Source: Bacillota bacterium (GTDB taxonomy: Bacteria > Bacillota > Clostridia > Christensenellales > Aristaeellaceae). From it: DNA of 64,000 bases. Location: assembly GCA_023398575.1 (NCBI GenBank), contig JAEWSC010000038.1, forward strand, positions 1 to 64,000, written 5' to 3'. The notes under the pieces were generated by a model. The model was not told where the DNA came from. It saw only the letters and a program-made list of their open reading frames with translations, and made no database searches. The position numbers and the translations under genes were made by a program. Below, one piece after another: positions 1-8,280 of the stretch; within the stretch, counting starts at the first letter, position 1, and each line of letters begins with the position of its first letter.

Positions 1-14
1 TACGGACCCAATGT

Positions 15-122
15 CTTTAACTCGGTACTGTGATGCCGGCAAGATGTTGAGCGACTGTCTGAAAGCAATTTCGCATGACGACGTTTAGCTTGCCTGCGCA
101 TCCGCGCGGACAAGCTTTTTTT
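15..122 (+). promoter_or_regulatory. PyrR-type attenuator leader of pyrR
   Basis: The stretch 15-46 resembles the PyrR-binding RNA element (family RF00515, from memory): a CTTTAA start, a short helix and the GGC-AAGA-like end (GCCGGCAAGATG). It is followed by an intrinsic terminator at 87-122, with arms AGCTTG (87-92) and CAAGCT (111-116), an inner GC-rich stem and seven T residues, ending just before the pyrR ribosome binding site. In Bacillus, UMP-bound PyrR binds such a leader, blocks the antiterminator and lets the terminator form, so pyrimidine excess shuts off the operon. The same logic is inferred here. The promoter lies outside the window. Confidence 0.7.
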
Positions 123-141
123 ATGCAAGGAGGTGGGTGCA

Positions 142-681
142 TTGCGGCTGAAGGCGCAAGTTGCGGATGAAACCAAAATGGCAAGGACCATTGCGCGCAT
201 GGCCCACCAGGTAATAGAGCAGCACCGGGATTTAACAAGCGTGCGCCTTCTGGGCATTAAAACCCGCGGTATTCCCCTGGCCCAGCGCCTTGCCCAAAGC
301 ATTGCCCAGTTTGAAGGAATTGATATCCCGGTGGGCGAGCTGGATATCACCTTGTACCGGGACGACTTGACCACCACCGGCGATCAGGCGGTTTTAAACG
401 GCACCAACGTTTCCTTTCCGGTCACCGGGCAAAACGTCATTCTGGTGGATGATGTGATTTACACCGGCCGCACGGTGCGGGCGGCCATGGATGCGGTGAT
501 CGCCCTGGGTCGGCCGGCTGCCATACAGCTGGCGGTGCTGGTGGACAGGGGACACAGGGAGCTGCCCATCCGCGCCGATTTTGTGGGCATGAACATACCT
601 ACCTCCCGCAATGAGGTGGTGGCTGTTCGGCTTCAGGAAACCGATGGGGAAAACAGCATTCAACTCTACGACAAAGTATAG
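142..681 (+). CDS. pyrR: PyrR bifunctional regulator / uracil phosphoribosyltransferase
   Basis: Type I phosphoribosyltransferase fold of about 179 residues, the usual PyrR length. The PRPP-binding loop is visible as VILVDDVIYTGRT, followed by the PyrR-typical LVDRGHRELPIRADFVG and IPTSRNE segments. PyrR binds attenuator RNA of pyrimidine genes in response to UMP and usually keeps weak uracil phosphoribosyltransferase activity. The start is taken as TTG at 142, because AAGGAGG at 127-133 lies 8 nt upstream and the protein then begins MRLKAQVADE like other PyrRs; an in-frame GTG at 133 overlaps the ribosome binding site. The gene sits behind its own attenuator-like leader and in front of a uracil permease, the classic pyrR-pyrP order. 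Confidence 0.93.
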   Translation: MRLKAQVADETKMARTIARMAHQVIEQHRDLTSVRLLGIKTRGIPLAQRLAQSIAQFEGIDIPVGELDITLYRDDLTTTGDQAVLNGTNVSFPVTGQNVILVDDVIYTGRTVRAAMDAVIALGRPAAIQLAVLVDRGHRELPIRADFVGMNIPTSRNEVVAVRLQETDGENSIQLYDKV

Positions 682-734
682 CAAACACGACAAGCCCTGA
701 CCCGATTGTAGGACAGGCCCCATTTTCTGACTGG

Positions 735-752
735 AGCGCCTTTGAAGGCGTT
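735..752 (+). other. Small hairpin between pyrR and the uracil permease gene
   Basis: A short perfect stem, CGCC(T)T at 737-742 paired with AAGGCG at 745-750, is followed by TTTCAATATAAAAGGAGG. In Bacillus the pyrR-pyrP spacer holds a second PyrR attenuator. I see no clear PyrR-binding motif here and the T tract is short, so this may only be an RNA-stability hairpin. Confidence 0.3.
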
Positions 753-775
753 TCAATATAAAAGGAGGAATCTTC

Positions 776-2134
776 ATGACGTCCAACGCTCCTCACATCG
801 GATACCTGCCGGACGAGAGACCGCCAATTTGGAAGCTGTTTCTGTACGCGCTCCAGCAGGTCGTCGTCATGTTTCCCGCTACGATTACTGTTGCACTCAT
901 TACCGGCTTCCATGTTTCCACCACCATCTTTGCCAGCGGTTTGGCCACCATCTGCTTCATTCTGATCACCGGACGTCAGCTGCCGCTGTACTACGGTTCC
1001 AGCTTTTCCTATCTTTCCGCAATCATGGGCCTGATGGCAGCCCAGGCTGCCGCCGGCAAGCCCCTCAATGACCAGATTGCTGTGGCACAGTTCGGCATTA
1101 TCATGTCCGGCCTTGTATCCATTGCCGCCGGCTTCCTGGTAAAGGCTGTAGGCAAGGATGTCATTGACAGAATTTTGCCCGCTTCCGTTACCGGCCCCAT
1201 TGCCATGGCCATCGGCTTGACCCTTGCCGCCGTCGCCCTGGGTGATGCCGCCACCGCGCCTGCTGGTGTGGCTGAAGGCGCTGTTGCCACGGCCTCCAAC
1301 CTGGCCTGGGTGATCTCCCTGACAACCCTGCTGTCTACCATCCTGTTCTCAGTATACCTCAAGGGCTTCTGGAGCCAGCTTCCTCTGCTCTTCGGACCCC
1401 TGGTCGGCTGTGCCGTAGCCTTTATCGGCGGCCAGCTCTCCGGCATCAACTTCTTCCAGGTACTCAGCGGCAGCTCCAACAGCCTGTTCGCCCTGCCTGA
1501 GTTCACCCTGCCGATTCCCACCTGGGCAGCGGTTGCGGCCATTATGCCCATTGCTATCGCCACCATTCCCGAATCCGCCGCGCATGTATACCAGCTGGAC
1601 ATTTACGTCAATGACCTGTCCCGTAAAAAGGGCGGCAAGCACTACAACATCGCTGACAAGCTGGGCCTGAACCTGATTGGCGATGGTATCGGCGATATGG
1701 TGTCCGCGCTGTTCGGCGGCCCTGCCGGCACCAACTACGGCGAAAACATCAGCGCTATGGCCATTACCAAGGTGTTCTCCACCGCAGTGCTCCTGGCTGC
1801 CGCTGTGATTGCCATGGTTGTCTCCTGCTTCACCCCCTTGATCAACGCCATCTACGCCATTCCCAAGGCTGTAATCGGCGGCCTGGAAATCTACCTGTTC
1901 GGCGCTATCGCAGCCCAGGGTATTGCCATCATGATGGATAAGAAAGTGGACATGTTCAATGCCAAGAACATTGCTGTCATCGCCAGCATCATGGTAATCG
2001 GTGTAGGCGGCCAGTATCAGTTCGGCGGCAGCATTCCCTTCTTCGGCATCCAGGTGCCCTGCATCGCCGGCGCTGCCATCTTCGGCATTCTGCTGAACCT
2101 GCTGCTGAGCATCGGGGATAAGAAAAAGGCGTAA
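776..2134 (+). CDS. uraA: Uracil permease, NCS2 nucleobase:cation symporter
   Basis: A 452-residue hydrophobic protein with about 12-14 membrane segments, typical for the nucleobase-cation-symporter-2 family (UraA/PyrP). Family marks are the N-terminal WKLFLYALQQVVVMFPATI, the GSSFSYLSA segment and the mid-protein IATIPESAAHV, where the glutamate is the substrate-binding residue known from UraA. It imports uracil with protons across the cytoplasmic membrane. It lies 94 bp after pyrR on the same strand, so it is probably part of the PyrR-controlled transcript. AAAGGAGG at 761-768 fixes the ATG at 776. A strong terminator follows, so pyrR and this gene form a two-gene salvage operon. Confidence 0.92.
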   Translation: MTSNAPHIGYLPDERPPIWKLFLYALQQVVVMFPATITVALITGFHVSTTIFASGLATICFILITGRQLPLYYGSSFSYLSAIMGLMAAQAAAGKPLNDQIAVAQFGIIMSGLVSIAAGFLVKAVGKDVIDRILPASVTGPIAMAIGLTLAAVALGDAATAPAGVAEGAVATASNLAWVISLTTLLSTILFSVYLKGFWSQLPLLFGPLVGCAVAFIGGQLSGINFFQVLSGSSNSLFALPEFTLPIPTWAAVAAIMPIAIATIPESAAHVYQLDIYVNDLSRKKGGKHYNIADKLGLNLIGDGIGDMVSALFGGPAGTNYGENISAMAITKVFSTAVLLAAAVIAMVVSCFTPLINAIYAIPKAVIGGLEIYLFGAIAAQGIAIMMDKKVDMFNAKNIAVIASIMVIGVGGQYQFGGSIPFFGIQVPCIAGAAIFGILLNLLLSIGDKKKA

Positions 2135-2156
2135 GTCAAAGTTTTGAACATAAAGA

Positions 2157-2196
2157 AACCGGGCAGCTTCGTAATAGAGGCTGTCCGGTTATTTTT
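2157..2196 (+). terminator. Intrinsic terminator of the pyrR-uraA operon
   Basis: Stem AACCGGGCAGC / GGCTGTCCGGTT with a loop of about 11 nt, followed by ATTTTTAT. It lies 22 bp after the permease stop codon. Confidence 0.85.
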
Positions 2197-2250
2197 ATCG
2201 GAATGAAGCTAAAAGATAAATATGTATGATAGATATGAATTGCGAATCAC

Positions 2251-2450
2251 ATCGCACCTACGGGTGCGACCACAGGGCTTTCCGATCGCCCTTTGGGAAC
2301 CTTCGGACGCCATCTTTTGAACACTATTGATGTGATGCGATTAGGGGCTATTACAAAAATGCTCGCCATAGCGCTGCTATGACTGCGCTTTTTTCCTTGT
2401 CTGACGCAGAATCTGATCGAAACAGTACCTCTGCTATTTTAGAGGAACGC
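2251..2450. repeat. Intergenic region with a degenerate copy of the GTAGC-core palindrome (family 2)
   Basis: The 515-bp gap 2135-2649 holds no gene. It contains a small hairpin (TCGCACC TAC GGGTGCGA, 2251-2268) and a palindrome CATAGC-GCT-GCTATG at 2367-2381. That palindrome matches the apex of the long palindromes at 29.6 and 36.65 kb (CGTAGC-GCT-GCTACG) with one paired base change. Sequence to the right (TCCTTG, ATCGAAA, CTCTGCT) also resembles the 36.65-kb copy read in reverse. The outer arms are too decayed to define ends. Confidence 0.45.
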
Positions 2451-2591
2451 CCTAGAAAAAACCTCAGTCAGAATTCCGCTTTGAAAAGCAGAGAAAACGA
2501 CGCTGCAAAAATGACATACAGGCAACTGATATACACATTTTAAGGTTTCCTGTTCCTGTTTAGCCCATTGATTCGCTAATTATTATGAATA

Positions 2592-2649
2592 TGGGATTCC
2601 AAAGGGGCATTGTCCCTTTGGCAGGGGTCCAGGGGACGGCGTCCCCTGG
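2592..2649 (-). repeat. Double-hairpin repeat abutting the kdgF stop codon (family 3, copy 1)
   Basis: Read on the minus strand, the TGA of the cupin gene is followed with no spacer by CCAGGGGAC-GCC-GTCCCCTGG and then by a second hairpin, CCAAAGGG-(gcattg)-CCCTTTGG. The same two-hairpin unit, with different stem bases, follows the uvrA stop codon at 56.7 kb. There is no T tract, so an mRNA 3' end or processing signal, or a REP-like element, is more likely than a classical terminator. Confidence 0.7.
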
Positions 2650-2976
2650 TCACAGGAAGTCTTCGCGCTGGGGGGTAAAGATGTCCACCAGTGTACCAGC
2701 CTTGAGACAAAGGGTGCCATGAGAGACGCCCGAGGCGAAGGCGATGGTGTCACCTTCGTTCACAATGGTATCCTCTCCATCAATGGTGAAGCGGAAGGAG
2801 CCGCTTTTCACATAGGTGCACTGCACATGGGGATGGGTGTGCACAGCGCCGACGCCGCCCAATTCAAAGCGCACTTCTACCACCATCATTTCGGGGTTAT
2901 GAGCCAGCACCTTGCGGCTGACGCCGCCGCCCAGGTCTTTTAACGGAACATCCTTGTTAAAAACTACATTTGCCAT
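2650..2976 (-). CDS. kdgF: KdgF-like cupin, pectin-derived uronate processing
   Basis: A 108-residue single-domain cupin. The metal ligands are visible as His46, His48 and Gln52 (segment VHTHPHVQ) plus His86 in the second cupin motif (SGVSHGTL). KdgF proteins linearise 4,5-unsaturated galacturonate released by oligogalacturonate lyase, feeding the 2-keto-3-deoxygluconate route. The functional call rests on the cupin pattern and on its place 18 bp after ogl at the end of the pectin operon. AGGAGG lies 7 nt before the ATG at 2976. A structured repeat begins right after the stop codon. Confidence 0.8.
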   Translation of the reverse strand: MANVVFNKDVPLKDLGGGVSRKVLAHNPEMMVVEVRFELGGVGAVHTHPHVQCTYVKSGSFRFTIDGEDTIVNEGDTIAFASGVSHGTLCLKAGTLVDIFTPQREDFL

Positions 2977-2994
2977 ACAAAATCCTCCTGTGTG

Positions 2995-4155
2995 TTATTC
3001 CGGCCACGCAGTCAGGTATAGCTGTACCTTTCCATCTATGTCACTGGCGTAGAGCACCAGATCATCCTCCCAATTGACGGTGGGGTGGCAGTGGCTCTTT
3101 TGCCCGTACCAACTGGTGGCATGGCGGCAAAGCTTTGTGATGGCGGGGCCGTCCTTCGTAAGATCAATGCGAACCAGATCGTCTACCTCGTCCCCTACCA
3201 GCCTGCTCACATCACTGCCGCAATGGTAATGGTTGCAGTAATGGGGCAGCAGCGTCTTTTCGATCAGCTTGCCATCTTTACCTGCCAAGCCTACATAGGG
3301 GATAAAGCCGCTGTCTGCCATCTGCGTAGCTACGGCCTGGGTGCGGTGGCTGGTAATGGTGCCATCGTGACCAGGGCCGCGGTTGTCAAAGAATACCTGC
3401 CCATCCCGCGTCCAGAACTCGTGGCCGACGCTATCCTCTTTATTCTGCCGGAAGCAAGGGAATACCTCCCCCGTATCGGTATCCGCAATAAAAATTCGCT
3501 GCATGATCAGATGCCAGGGCCCTTCATGGCAGTACATGCACAGGTTGCGGTCGGTGGGAGAAAACTGCAGGTGCCCCAGCTCGCAGGTATCCCGAACGCC
3601 GATGTAGGGTGTTCCCGCCTTGCCGTCAACAAGGGGTACGAATACAATGCGGGAGCGCTTGACCCGGTACATCTTTTCTTCAAACCCGGCATAGTTGATG
3701 CCGTGCTCCACCTGCACGTCCTCGTTCATCAAAATGCCAACCAATGTGTGATCGCAGTTTAGGGAAAGGCGTCCAGGCTTGTATTCCTCCGGGAAGGTGT
3801 ACAGCACCTGCTTATCACCTGTTTTCAGGGAATGCAGCACGGCCTCCCGGCCATGGTTGTATAAAAGCACCGTACTCCCCGGGTCCTTGGTCAGGTTGGC
3901 GACACCGGCATCTGTATAGCCGGTCACCCTTTGAATCAGGCCCGTATCTTGATTTACGGTGAACACATTGTCTATGCCAGGGGTATCCCGGTCGGAAAGG
4001 AAAAAAATCTCCCGGCCGCCCCTGGTAAAGGCGTTTTCGGTAAAGTATAAATGCACGTTGTCAAAATCTTTGCTGGCTGTCAGTTGTGTAATCTTTCTAC
4101 CGGTCAATGAATCGGTCAATATACGCATTTCGGATGGATAGGTTTGAGGGAGCAT
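2995..4155 (-). CDS. ogl: Oligogalacturonate lyase (PL22)
   Basis: 386 residues, the standard length for cytoplasmic PL22 oligogalacturonate lyases, which split unsaturated digalacturonate into monomers by beta-elimination in a seven-bladed propeller. His210 (in MYCHEGPWH) falls at the position known as the catalytic base in the Yersinia enzyme. The late GQKSHCHP segment (Gln352, His355, His357) matches the manganese-binding cluster. No signal peptide is present, fitting an enzyme that acts on imported oligomers. It follows two ABC permease genes and precedes kdgF on the same strand. AAAGGAG lies 7 nt upstream of the ATG at 4155. Confidence 0.9.
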   Translation of the reverse strand: MLPQTYPSEMRILTDSLTGRKITQLTASKDFDNVHLYFTENAFTRGGREIFFLSDRDTPGIDNVFTVNQDTGLIQRVTGYTDAGVANLTKDPGSTVLLYNHGREAVLHSLKTGDKQVLYTFPEEYKPGRLSLNCDHTLVGILMNEDVQVEHGINYAGFEEKMYRVKRSRIVFVPLVDGKAGTPYIGVRDTCELGHLQFSPTDRNLCMYCHEGPWHLIMQRIFIADTDTGEVFPCFRQNKEDSVGHEFWTRDGQVFFDNRGPGHDGTITSHRTQAVATQMADSGFIPYVGLAGKDGKLIEKTLLPHYCNHYHCGSDVSRLVGDEVDDLVRIDLTKDGPAITKLCRHATSWYGQKSHCHPTVNWEDDLVLYASDIDGKVQLYLTAWPE

Positions 4156-4178
4156 AAGATTTCTCCTTTAGTACGTTA

Positions 4179-5060
4179 TTACCCTTTCACAGAACCTAAC
4201 AAAACACCCTTGGCAAAGTGCTTTTGCAAGAAGGGATACACGCAAATGATGGGCACGGTGCTGACCACGATGGTGGCATACTTTACCGCGTCGGTGGCGG
4301 CCCACACTACATCCTGCTCAGACATATTATCGGCGCCCATGCCGCCCAGGGACAGGATAACGATCTGCCTCAGCCACACGGTGATGGGCCACATGTTGCT
4401 GTCGTTTAGATAGATCATGGGCCGCATGTAGTTGTTCCAATGACCAACGGCATAAAACAGCGAGAAGGTGGCCAGGGAGGCCTTGCTCATGGGAATCACG
4501 ATGCGCAGGAAGGATTGCAGCTCGTTGCAGCCGTCGATGCGGGCGCTCTCCTCAATGCTTTCGGGAATATTCTGAAAAAAGTTCTTCATCACCATCAGGT
4601 TATAGCCGGAGATGGCCACCGGCAGCCATATGGCCCAGAAGGTGTTTTTGAGGTTCAGCCGGTTGGCTGTGACGATAAAATCGGGAATCAGACCAGCGGA
4701 AAAGAGCATGAAGAACACAACGACCCGAAGCAGCCATTTGCGGCCGGGCAGCTCTTTTTTGCTCAGCGCATAGGCGGCAGTGGAGGTCATGAGGATATTG
4801 ATGAGGGTACCTACCAGGGTGATCAAAAAGCTGTTGCCAAGGGATGCCAAGGTTTTTCCGGAACGGAAGATCATGTGGTAGGCATCCAGCGAAAAGGCGG
4901 TAAACTTGCCATAGGCCATACCCGTAGCGGAAAAGGAGCCAATGGCGCAGTAGATAAGCGGCGCTACCATAATTGCGGCCAACAGGCCCAGGAGTACGTG
5001 GTTGAATGCGTCAAAGGCTTTGCCGGCTGCCGTTTGGTTGCGGGCGGTCATATTGCTCAT
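4179..5060 (-). CDS. CUT1 ABC sugar permease (LplC/YtcP type)
   Basis: 293-residue inner-membrane permease with six predicted segments and the EAA-type loop ESIEESARIDGCNELQSFLRIVIP that contacts the ATPase. The N-terminal HVLLGLLAAIMVAPLIYCAIGSF and the end KGVLLGSVKG are typical of the LplC/YtcP branch that imports acidic or oligomeric sugars. Its ATG overlaps the stop codon of the partner permease (TGATG at 5058-5062), so the two are translationally coupled. No ATPase gene is in the operon, so a shared MsmX-like ATPase is implied. Location between the binding-protein gene and ogl points to pectin oligomers as the cargo. Confidence 0.88.
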   Translation of the reverse strand: MSNMTARNQTAAGKAFDAFNHVLLGLLAAIMVAPLIYCAIGSFSATGMAYGKFTAFSLDAYHMIFRSGKTLASLGNSFLITLVGTLINILMTSTAAYALSKKELPGRKWLLRVVVFFMLFSAGLIPDFIVTANRLNLKNTFWAIWLPVAISGYNLMVMKNFFQNIPESIEESARIDGCNELQSFLRIVIPMSKASLATFSLFYAVGHWNNYMRPMIYLNDSNMWPITVWLRQIVILSLGGMGADNMSEQDVVWAATDAVKYATIVVSTVPIICVYPFLQKHFAKGVLLGSVKG

Positions 5061-6049
5061 CAGTACATTCCCTCCTCACCCATGGCTTTGGCCAGGCGGT
5101 TGGTGCCCAGCACCAGAATCAAGCTGATGACAGAGCGGAACAGGCCGACGGTGGCACTGTAGCTGAAGGAGGTTACCCCAGCAGGCACTTTGCTGCCCAA
5201 TATACCCACTTCATAAATGTAGGTATCATACACCATGCCGATTTCACGGTTCAGGCTGTTGATCATGAGGTAGATCTGGTCAAAGCCCGTTTCCAAAAAG
5301 GTGCCCATGCGCAAAATCAGCAAAATGACGATGGTGGATTTAATACAGGGCAGTGTAATGTTCCACAACTGACGAAAGCGGCCTGCGCCATCGATGACCG
5401 CGGCCTCGTACAATTGTTCATCCACCCCGGAAAGCGCAGCCAGATAGATGATGGTGCCCCAGCCGGCTTCCTTCCAGATGAGCTCCATAATATAGATGGG
5501 CTTAAACCATTCATGACCATATAAGAATGGGATTTGCGCGGCGTTGTTTTGCTGCAATACGGAATTGATCAGCCCTCGTGGTGCGGGTCCCAACAGCAGC
5601 AGCATCAGGCTGGCGATGACGGCCCAGCTTAAAAAATGGGGCAGGTATACCAAAGACTGCAAGGTGCGCTTGTAGCCGAAATGACGGATTTCATTGAGCA
5701 AAAGGGATAAGAGCAATGGAATGGGAAAATACAGCACAATATTCCACACGGACAGTGTCAACGTATTGCGCAGAAGAATCAGAAAATCCTTGCTGTTAAA
5801 AAAGACTGAAAAATTCTTGAACCATGGATCCATCATGGGAATGGGCATGCCCAGGTTTTCCACGGCTGGCAGGTATTTTTGGAATACGATGCGCAGACCC
5901 AAGAGGGGAAGAAATTTAAATAGAATATAATAGGCAATGGTAGGAATCAACATGATATACAGCCATTTGTGGCGCATCACACGGCGGTACAGCCGTACAG
6001 CCTTCCCCTGGCTGTATATCGGTAGCCTTTTTTGTGCGGTCTGCAGCAT
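5060..6049 (-). CDS. CUT1 ABC sugar permease (LplB/YteP type)
   Basis: 329-residue permease, partner of the LplC-type protein. The N-terminus is basic (KAVRLYRRVMRHKWLYIMLIP) before the first membrane span. The ATPase-docking loop appears as DEQLYEAAVIDGAGRFRQLW. The end, ATVGLFRSVISLILVLGTN, is typical of LplB/YteP proteins. AAAGGG precedes the ATG at 6049. The gene is separated from the upstream binding-protein gene by a 428-bp gap filled by a structured repeat, whose hairpins may lower permease expression relative to the binding protein. It is coupled to the next gene by a TGATG overlap. Confidence 0.88.
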   Translation of the reverse strand: MLQTAQKRLPIYSQGKAVRLYRRVMRHKWLYIMLIPTIAYYILFKFLPLLGLRIVFQKYLPAVENLGMPIPMMDPWFKNFSVFFNSKDFLILLRNTLTLSVWNIVLYFPIPLLLSLLLNEIRHFGYKRTLQSLVYLPHFLSWAVIASLMLLLLGPAPRGLINSVLQQNNAAQIPFLYGHEWFKPIYIMELIWKEAGWGTIIYLAALSGVDEQLYEAAVIDGAGRFRQLWNITLPCIKSTIVILLILRMGTFLETGFDQIYLMINSLNREIGMVYDTYIYEVGILGSKVPAGVTSFSYSATVGLFRSVISLILVLGTNRLAKAMGEEGMY

Positions 6050-6106
6050 TGGTTACACCCTTTCAAAGCAATTGAGAGGCTTTAGAGGACCTGCCCTATA
6101 AAAGAA

Positions 6107-6452
6107 GGAATGGCATGAAGCATGAACACTTCATGCCATCCCGCAGGCTACCGCAAAACCTCCTGGGAGGCATTGGAGGGCCGTTTTCATCTGGCTCAAT
6201 CGGTGCATTACTCGCTGCCGCTCGTACTGCTTGTTTCGCCAGCCTTCTTCGCCTCGCTTTCTCCGCCACAGGCGGCGCTTCGGCTACTAAGCCTTCCAAT
6301 GTAAGATCGAAAATCGGCGACATGTGCGGCGATTTTCGCGGGAATTTCGAAGAAATTCCTACCTTGCCCGAGCAAACGGCCGCACAAAGGCGCAGCCTTT
6401 GTGCAGTGCCGCGAGGGAAAATCTCGAACAAGTGGTTGTGCCACTTGTTCGA
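6107..6452 (-). repeat. Structured hairpin-chain repeat, family 1 copy A
   Basis: This repeat fills the gap 6050-6477 between the binding-protein gene and the permeases. Successive hairpins are: H1 CGAAAATCG/CGATTTTCG (6308-6338), H2 GCGGGAATTTC/GAAATTCCTAC (6338-6362), H3 GCACAAAGGC/GCCTTTGTGC (6382-6404) and H4 TCGAACAAGTGG/CCACTTGTTCGA (6424-6452). Read in the direction of the upstream gene (minus), H4 comes first, followed by GATTTTCCCTCG, which is terminator-like. A longer insert (about 6180-6300) is shared with copy B. A separate hairpin, GGCATGAAG/CTTCATGCC, marks the far end at 6112-6137. Confidence 0.8.
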
Positions 6453-6477
6453 AATGCCATCCCGGCATTGGGCTCTT

Positions 6478-8010
6478 TTACTTGGCGTTTACAGCTTCGA
6501 TCAGGTCGTTGCCGCCCTGCTCCAGCCATTCGCTGACAGCCTTGTCAAAGCCGGCTTCATCAATCTGGCCCATGATAAACTGTACGCGGGCATCAGAGAT
6601 GATGGTGGCGATGGAGGCATCCAGGTTTAATTGGTCGGGGGTCAGCTTGCCTACGCTCAGGTCTGCCACGGCATAGGGCTCGTTGGAGACGGCTTCCAGG
6701 TTGATCTGGTCCAGTTCGGTCAAACCCTGGCCATAATCATGAGCTACAACGCGGCGGGGAACGATGGAGATAAATACTTCACTGGAGCCGTCGGAAACCC
6801 GCAGCTTGCGCTGTTCATCGCTGATGGAAATGGTGCCGTCGGCATTTTCGGTGTAGTGCAGGTCCTTTACGCCAACGGTCAGAGCCTTGTCGCCTTCGCC
6901 GATGGTGCGCAGGGCAGCCAGGAAGTCCAGAATCCTTTTGACGGTTGCTTCATCCTTCACGGCAGCTTTTGGAATCAGCAAGCCGCCCATGCCGCCCATG
7001 GACAGGGTGGAGTTGATGACCGGTTTGCCGCTGGGATCATTGAGCAGGTAGTTACGGCCGATTTTGGCGGTGGGGGTCACGTTGTCAAACAGGCTGTCGT
7101 ACTTGCCGCCAGGATAACGGCCATTGGTAGCGGTAGTGAACATAGCGCCGGCTTTGCCTTCGGCCAGGGGCAGGTGCTTGTCGTTGCCCTTGACCAGCGC
7201 GAAGTCGCTGTTCATGTAGCCGTTGTCGTACATGTCTTTAAAGAGCTTCAAGGTATCCTTGTACTCTTTGAAGGTGAAGTATGGCATGATCTTGCCTTCG
7301 GCGTTTTGGCCCCAGCGGTTGGGGGTGCCCAGGGCTACGGCCAGGGTATCAAAACCGGCATAGGTCAGTTCCTTGTTGGCATCATCGATATAGGCGTAGC
7401 CATAGGTGTCCTTCTGGCCGTTGCCGTCGGGATCATCCTCGGTGAAGCGCTTGGCCATTTCATAAAATTCGGCGGCGGTAGTAGGCACCTTCATGTTAAG
7501 CTTATCCAGCCAGTCCTGCCTGTAGAGCATACCAACGCGGGCGCTGGAAACCTGGAAGGGGAACAGGTAGTTGCGGCCGCCAACGGCGGTAACGGTCATC
7601 GCGTAGGGGGTCAGCAGGTCCTTTTGGAACACTTCATATTGAGGAAGCAGGTCCGTCAGGTCCCAGAACACGCCATACTGGCAGTAATCCAGGTAGGCGG
7701 AGTTGGTGGTCAGGCCGCTGGTAACGACCATCACCATGGGCTGTTCGTTGGAGGCCATAACGGTGTTGAACTTCTGAACAAAATCACCTTGGGGAGCGTA
7801 GGTAATCTGAAGGTCTACATTATACAGTTTCTCCACTGCTTCCAGAACAGGGTTGCCTTCCTCACCTACGGTTCCGGCCGGGGGCTGATCCGCAAAGAAG
7901 GGGGCCAGCATGGTGATGACCAGGGGAGCTTCTTCGGCGGTGGCTGTGGTGATGGCCATGGAGCCCAGAAGCATCAGGAGCGCCAGCATAAGGGACAGGG
8001 TTTTGCGCAT
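6478..8010 (-). CDS. ABC solute-binding protein for (galacturono-)oligosaccharides
   Basis: 510-residue family 1 solute-binding protein of the large LipO/YtcQ type that pairs with LplB/LplC permeases. The signal peptide is MRKTLSLMLALLMLLGSM followed by AITTATAEE, probably cleaved near residue 26. No lipobox cysteine is present, unlike most Gram-positive binding proteins. The segment TEDDPDGNGQKDTYGYAY is a typical calcium-binding or surface loop of this group. AAGGAGG lies 9 nt before the ATG at 8010. The gene opens the pectin operon, divergent from the AraC-type regulator. Cargo is inferred from ogl and kdgF downstream; rhamnogalacturonan pieces are an alternative. Confidence 0.87.
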   Translation of the reverse strand: MRKTLSLMLALLMLLGSMAITTATAEEAPLVITMLAPFFADQPPAGTVGEEGNPVLEAVEKLYNVDLQITYAPQGDFVQKFNTVMASNEQPMVMVVTSGLTTNSAYLDYCQYGVFWDLTDLLPQYEVFQKDLLTPYAMTVTAVGGRNYLFPFQVSSARVGMLYRQDWLDKLNMKVPTTAAEFYEMAKRFTEDDPDGNGQKDTYGYAYIDDANKELTYAGFDTLAVALGTPNRWGQNAEGKIMPYFTFKEYKDTLKLFKDMYDNGYMNSDFALVKGNDKHLPLAEGKAGAMFTTATNGRYPGGKYDSLFDNVTPTAKIGRNYLLNDPSGKPVINSTLSMGGMGGLLIPKAAVKDEATVKRILDFLAALRTIGEGDKALTVGVKDLHYTENADGTISISDEQRKLRVSDGSSEVFISIVPRRVVAHDYGQGLTELDQINLEAVSNEPYAVADLSVGKLTPDQLNLDASIATIISDARVQFIMGQIDEAGFDKAVSEWLEQGGNDLIEAVNAK

Positions 8011-8071
8011 GGTTGTTCATCCTCCTTGTTATGTGGTTGTGACTCGTGTAACGGCAGGGTTATGATGATTC

Positions 8072-8100
8072 AGTATACGGATAGATGCCTTTTCAAACAA
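8072..8100 (-). promoter_or_regulatory. Promoter of the pectin-oligomer transport operon
   Basis: On the minus strand TTGTTT (8095-8100) and TATACT (8072-8077) are separated by 17 bp, about 60 bp before the start codon of the binding-protein gene. It lies in the 270-bp divergent region shared with the AraC-type regulator, the expected target of that regulator. Confidence 0.55.
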
Positions 8101-8216
8101 TATCAAAACCACCAATCGAATTGCCAATATGTGAAAATAACCATTGTCAAAATCGCAACTGATGTGCAAAAACGAAAATGGAGGCGGTTTTGCGCACGGA
8201 AGACACGATTGCGGAC

Positions 8217-8246
8217 TTTGCATATACCCTTGCGATATGGTATATT
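8217..8246 (+). promoter_or_regulatory. Promoter of the AraC-type regulator gene
   Basis: TTTGCA (8217-8222) and TATATT (8241-8246) with 18-bp spacing, 35 bp before the ATG at 8281. Confidence 0.5.
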
Positions 8247-8280
8247 GGATGCATTGGCTTTCATGCTGGAGGCGGATGTA

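Noticed and set aside
6631..8280. Long open frame in front of the AraC-type regulator, adding 550 residues
   Set aside because: It runs antisense through the binding-protein gene, has low-complexity Gly/Val/His composition, and the regulator has a good ribosome binding site and family-typical start at 8281.
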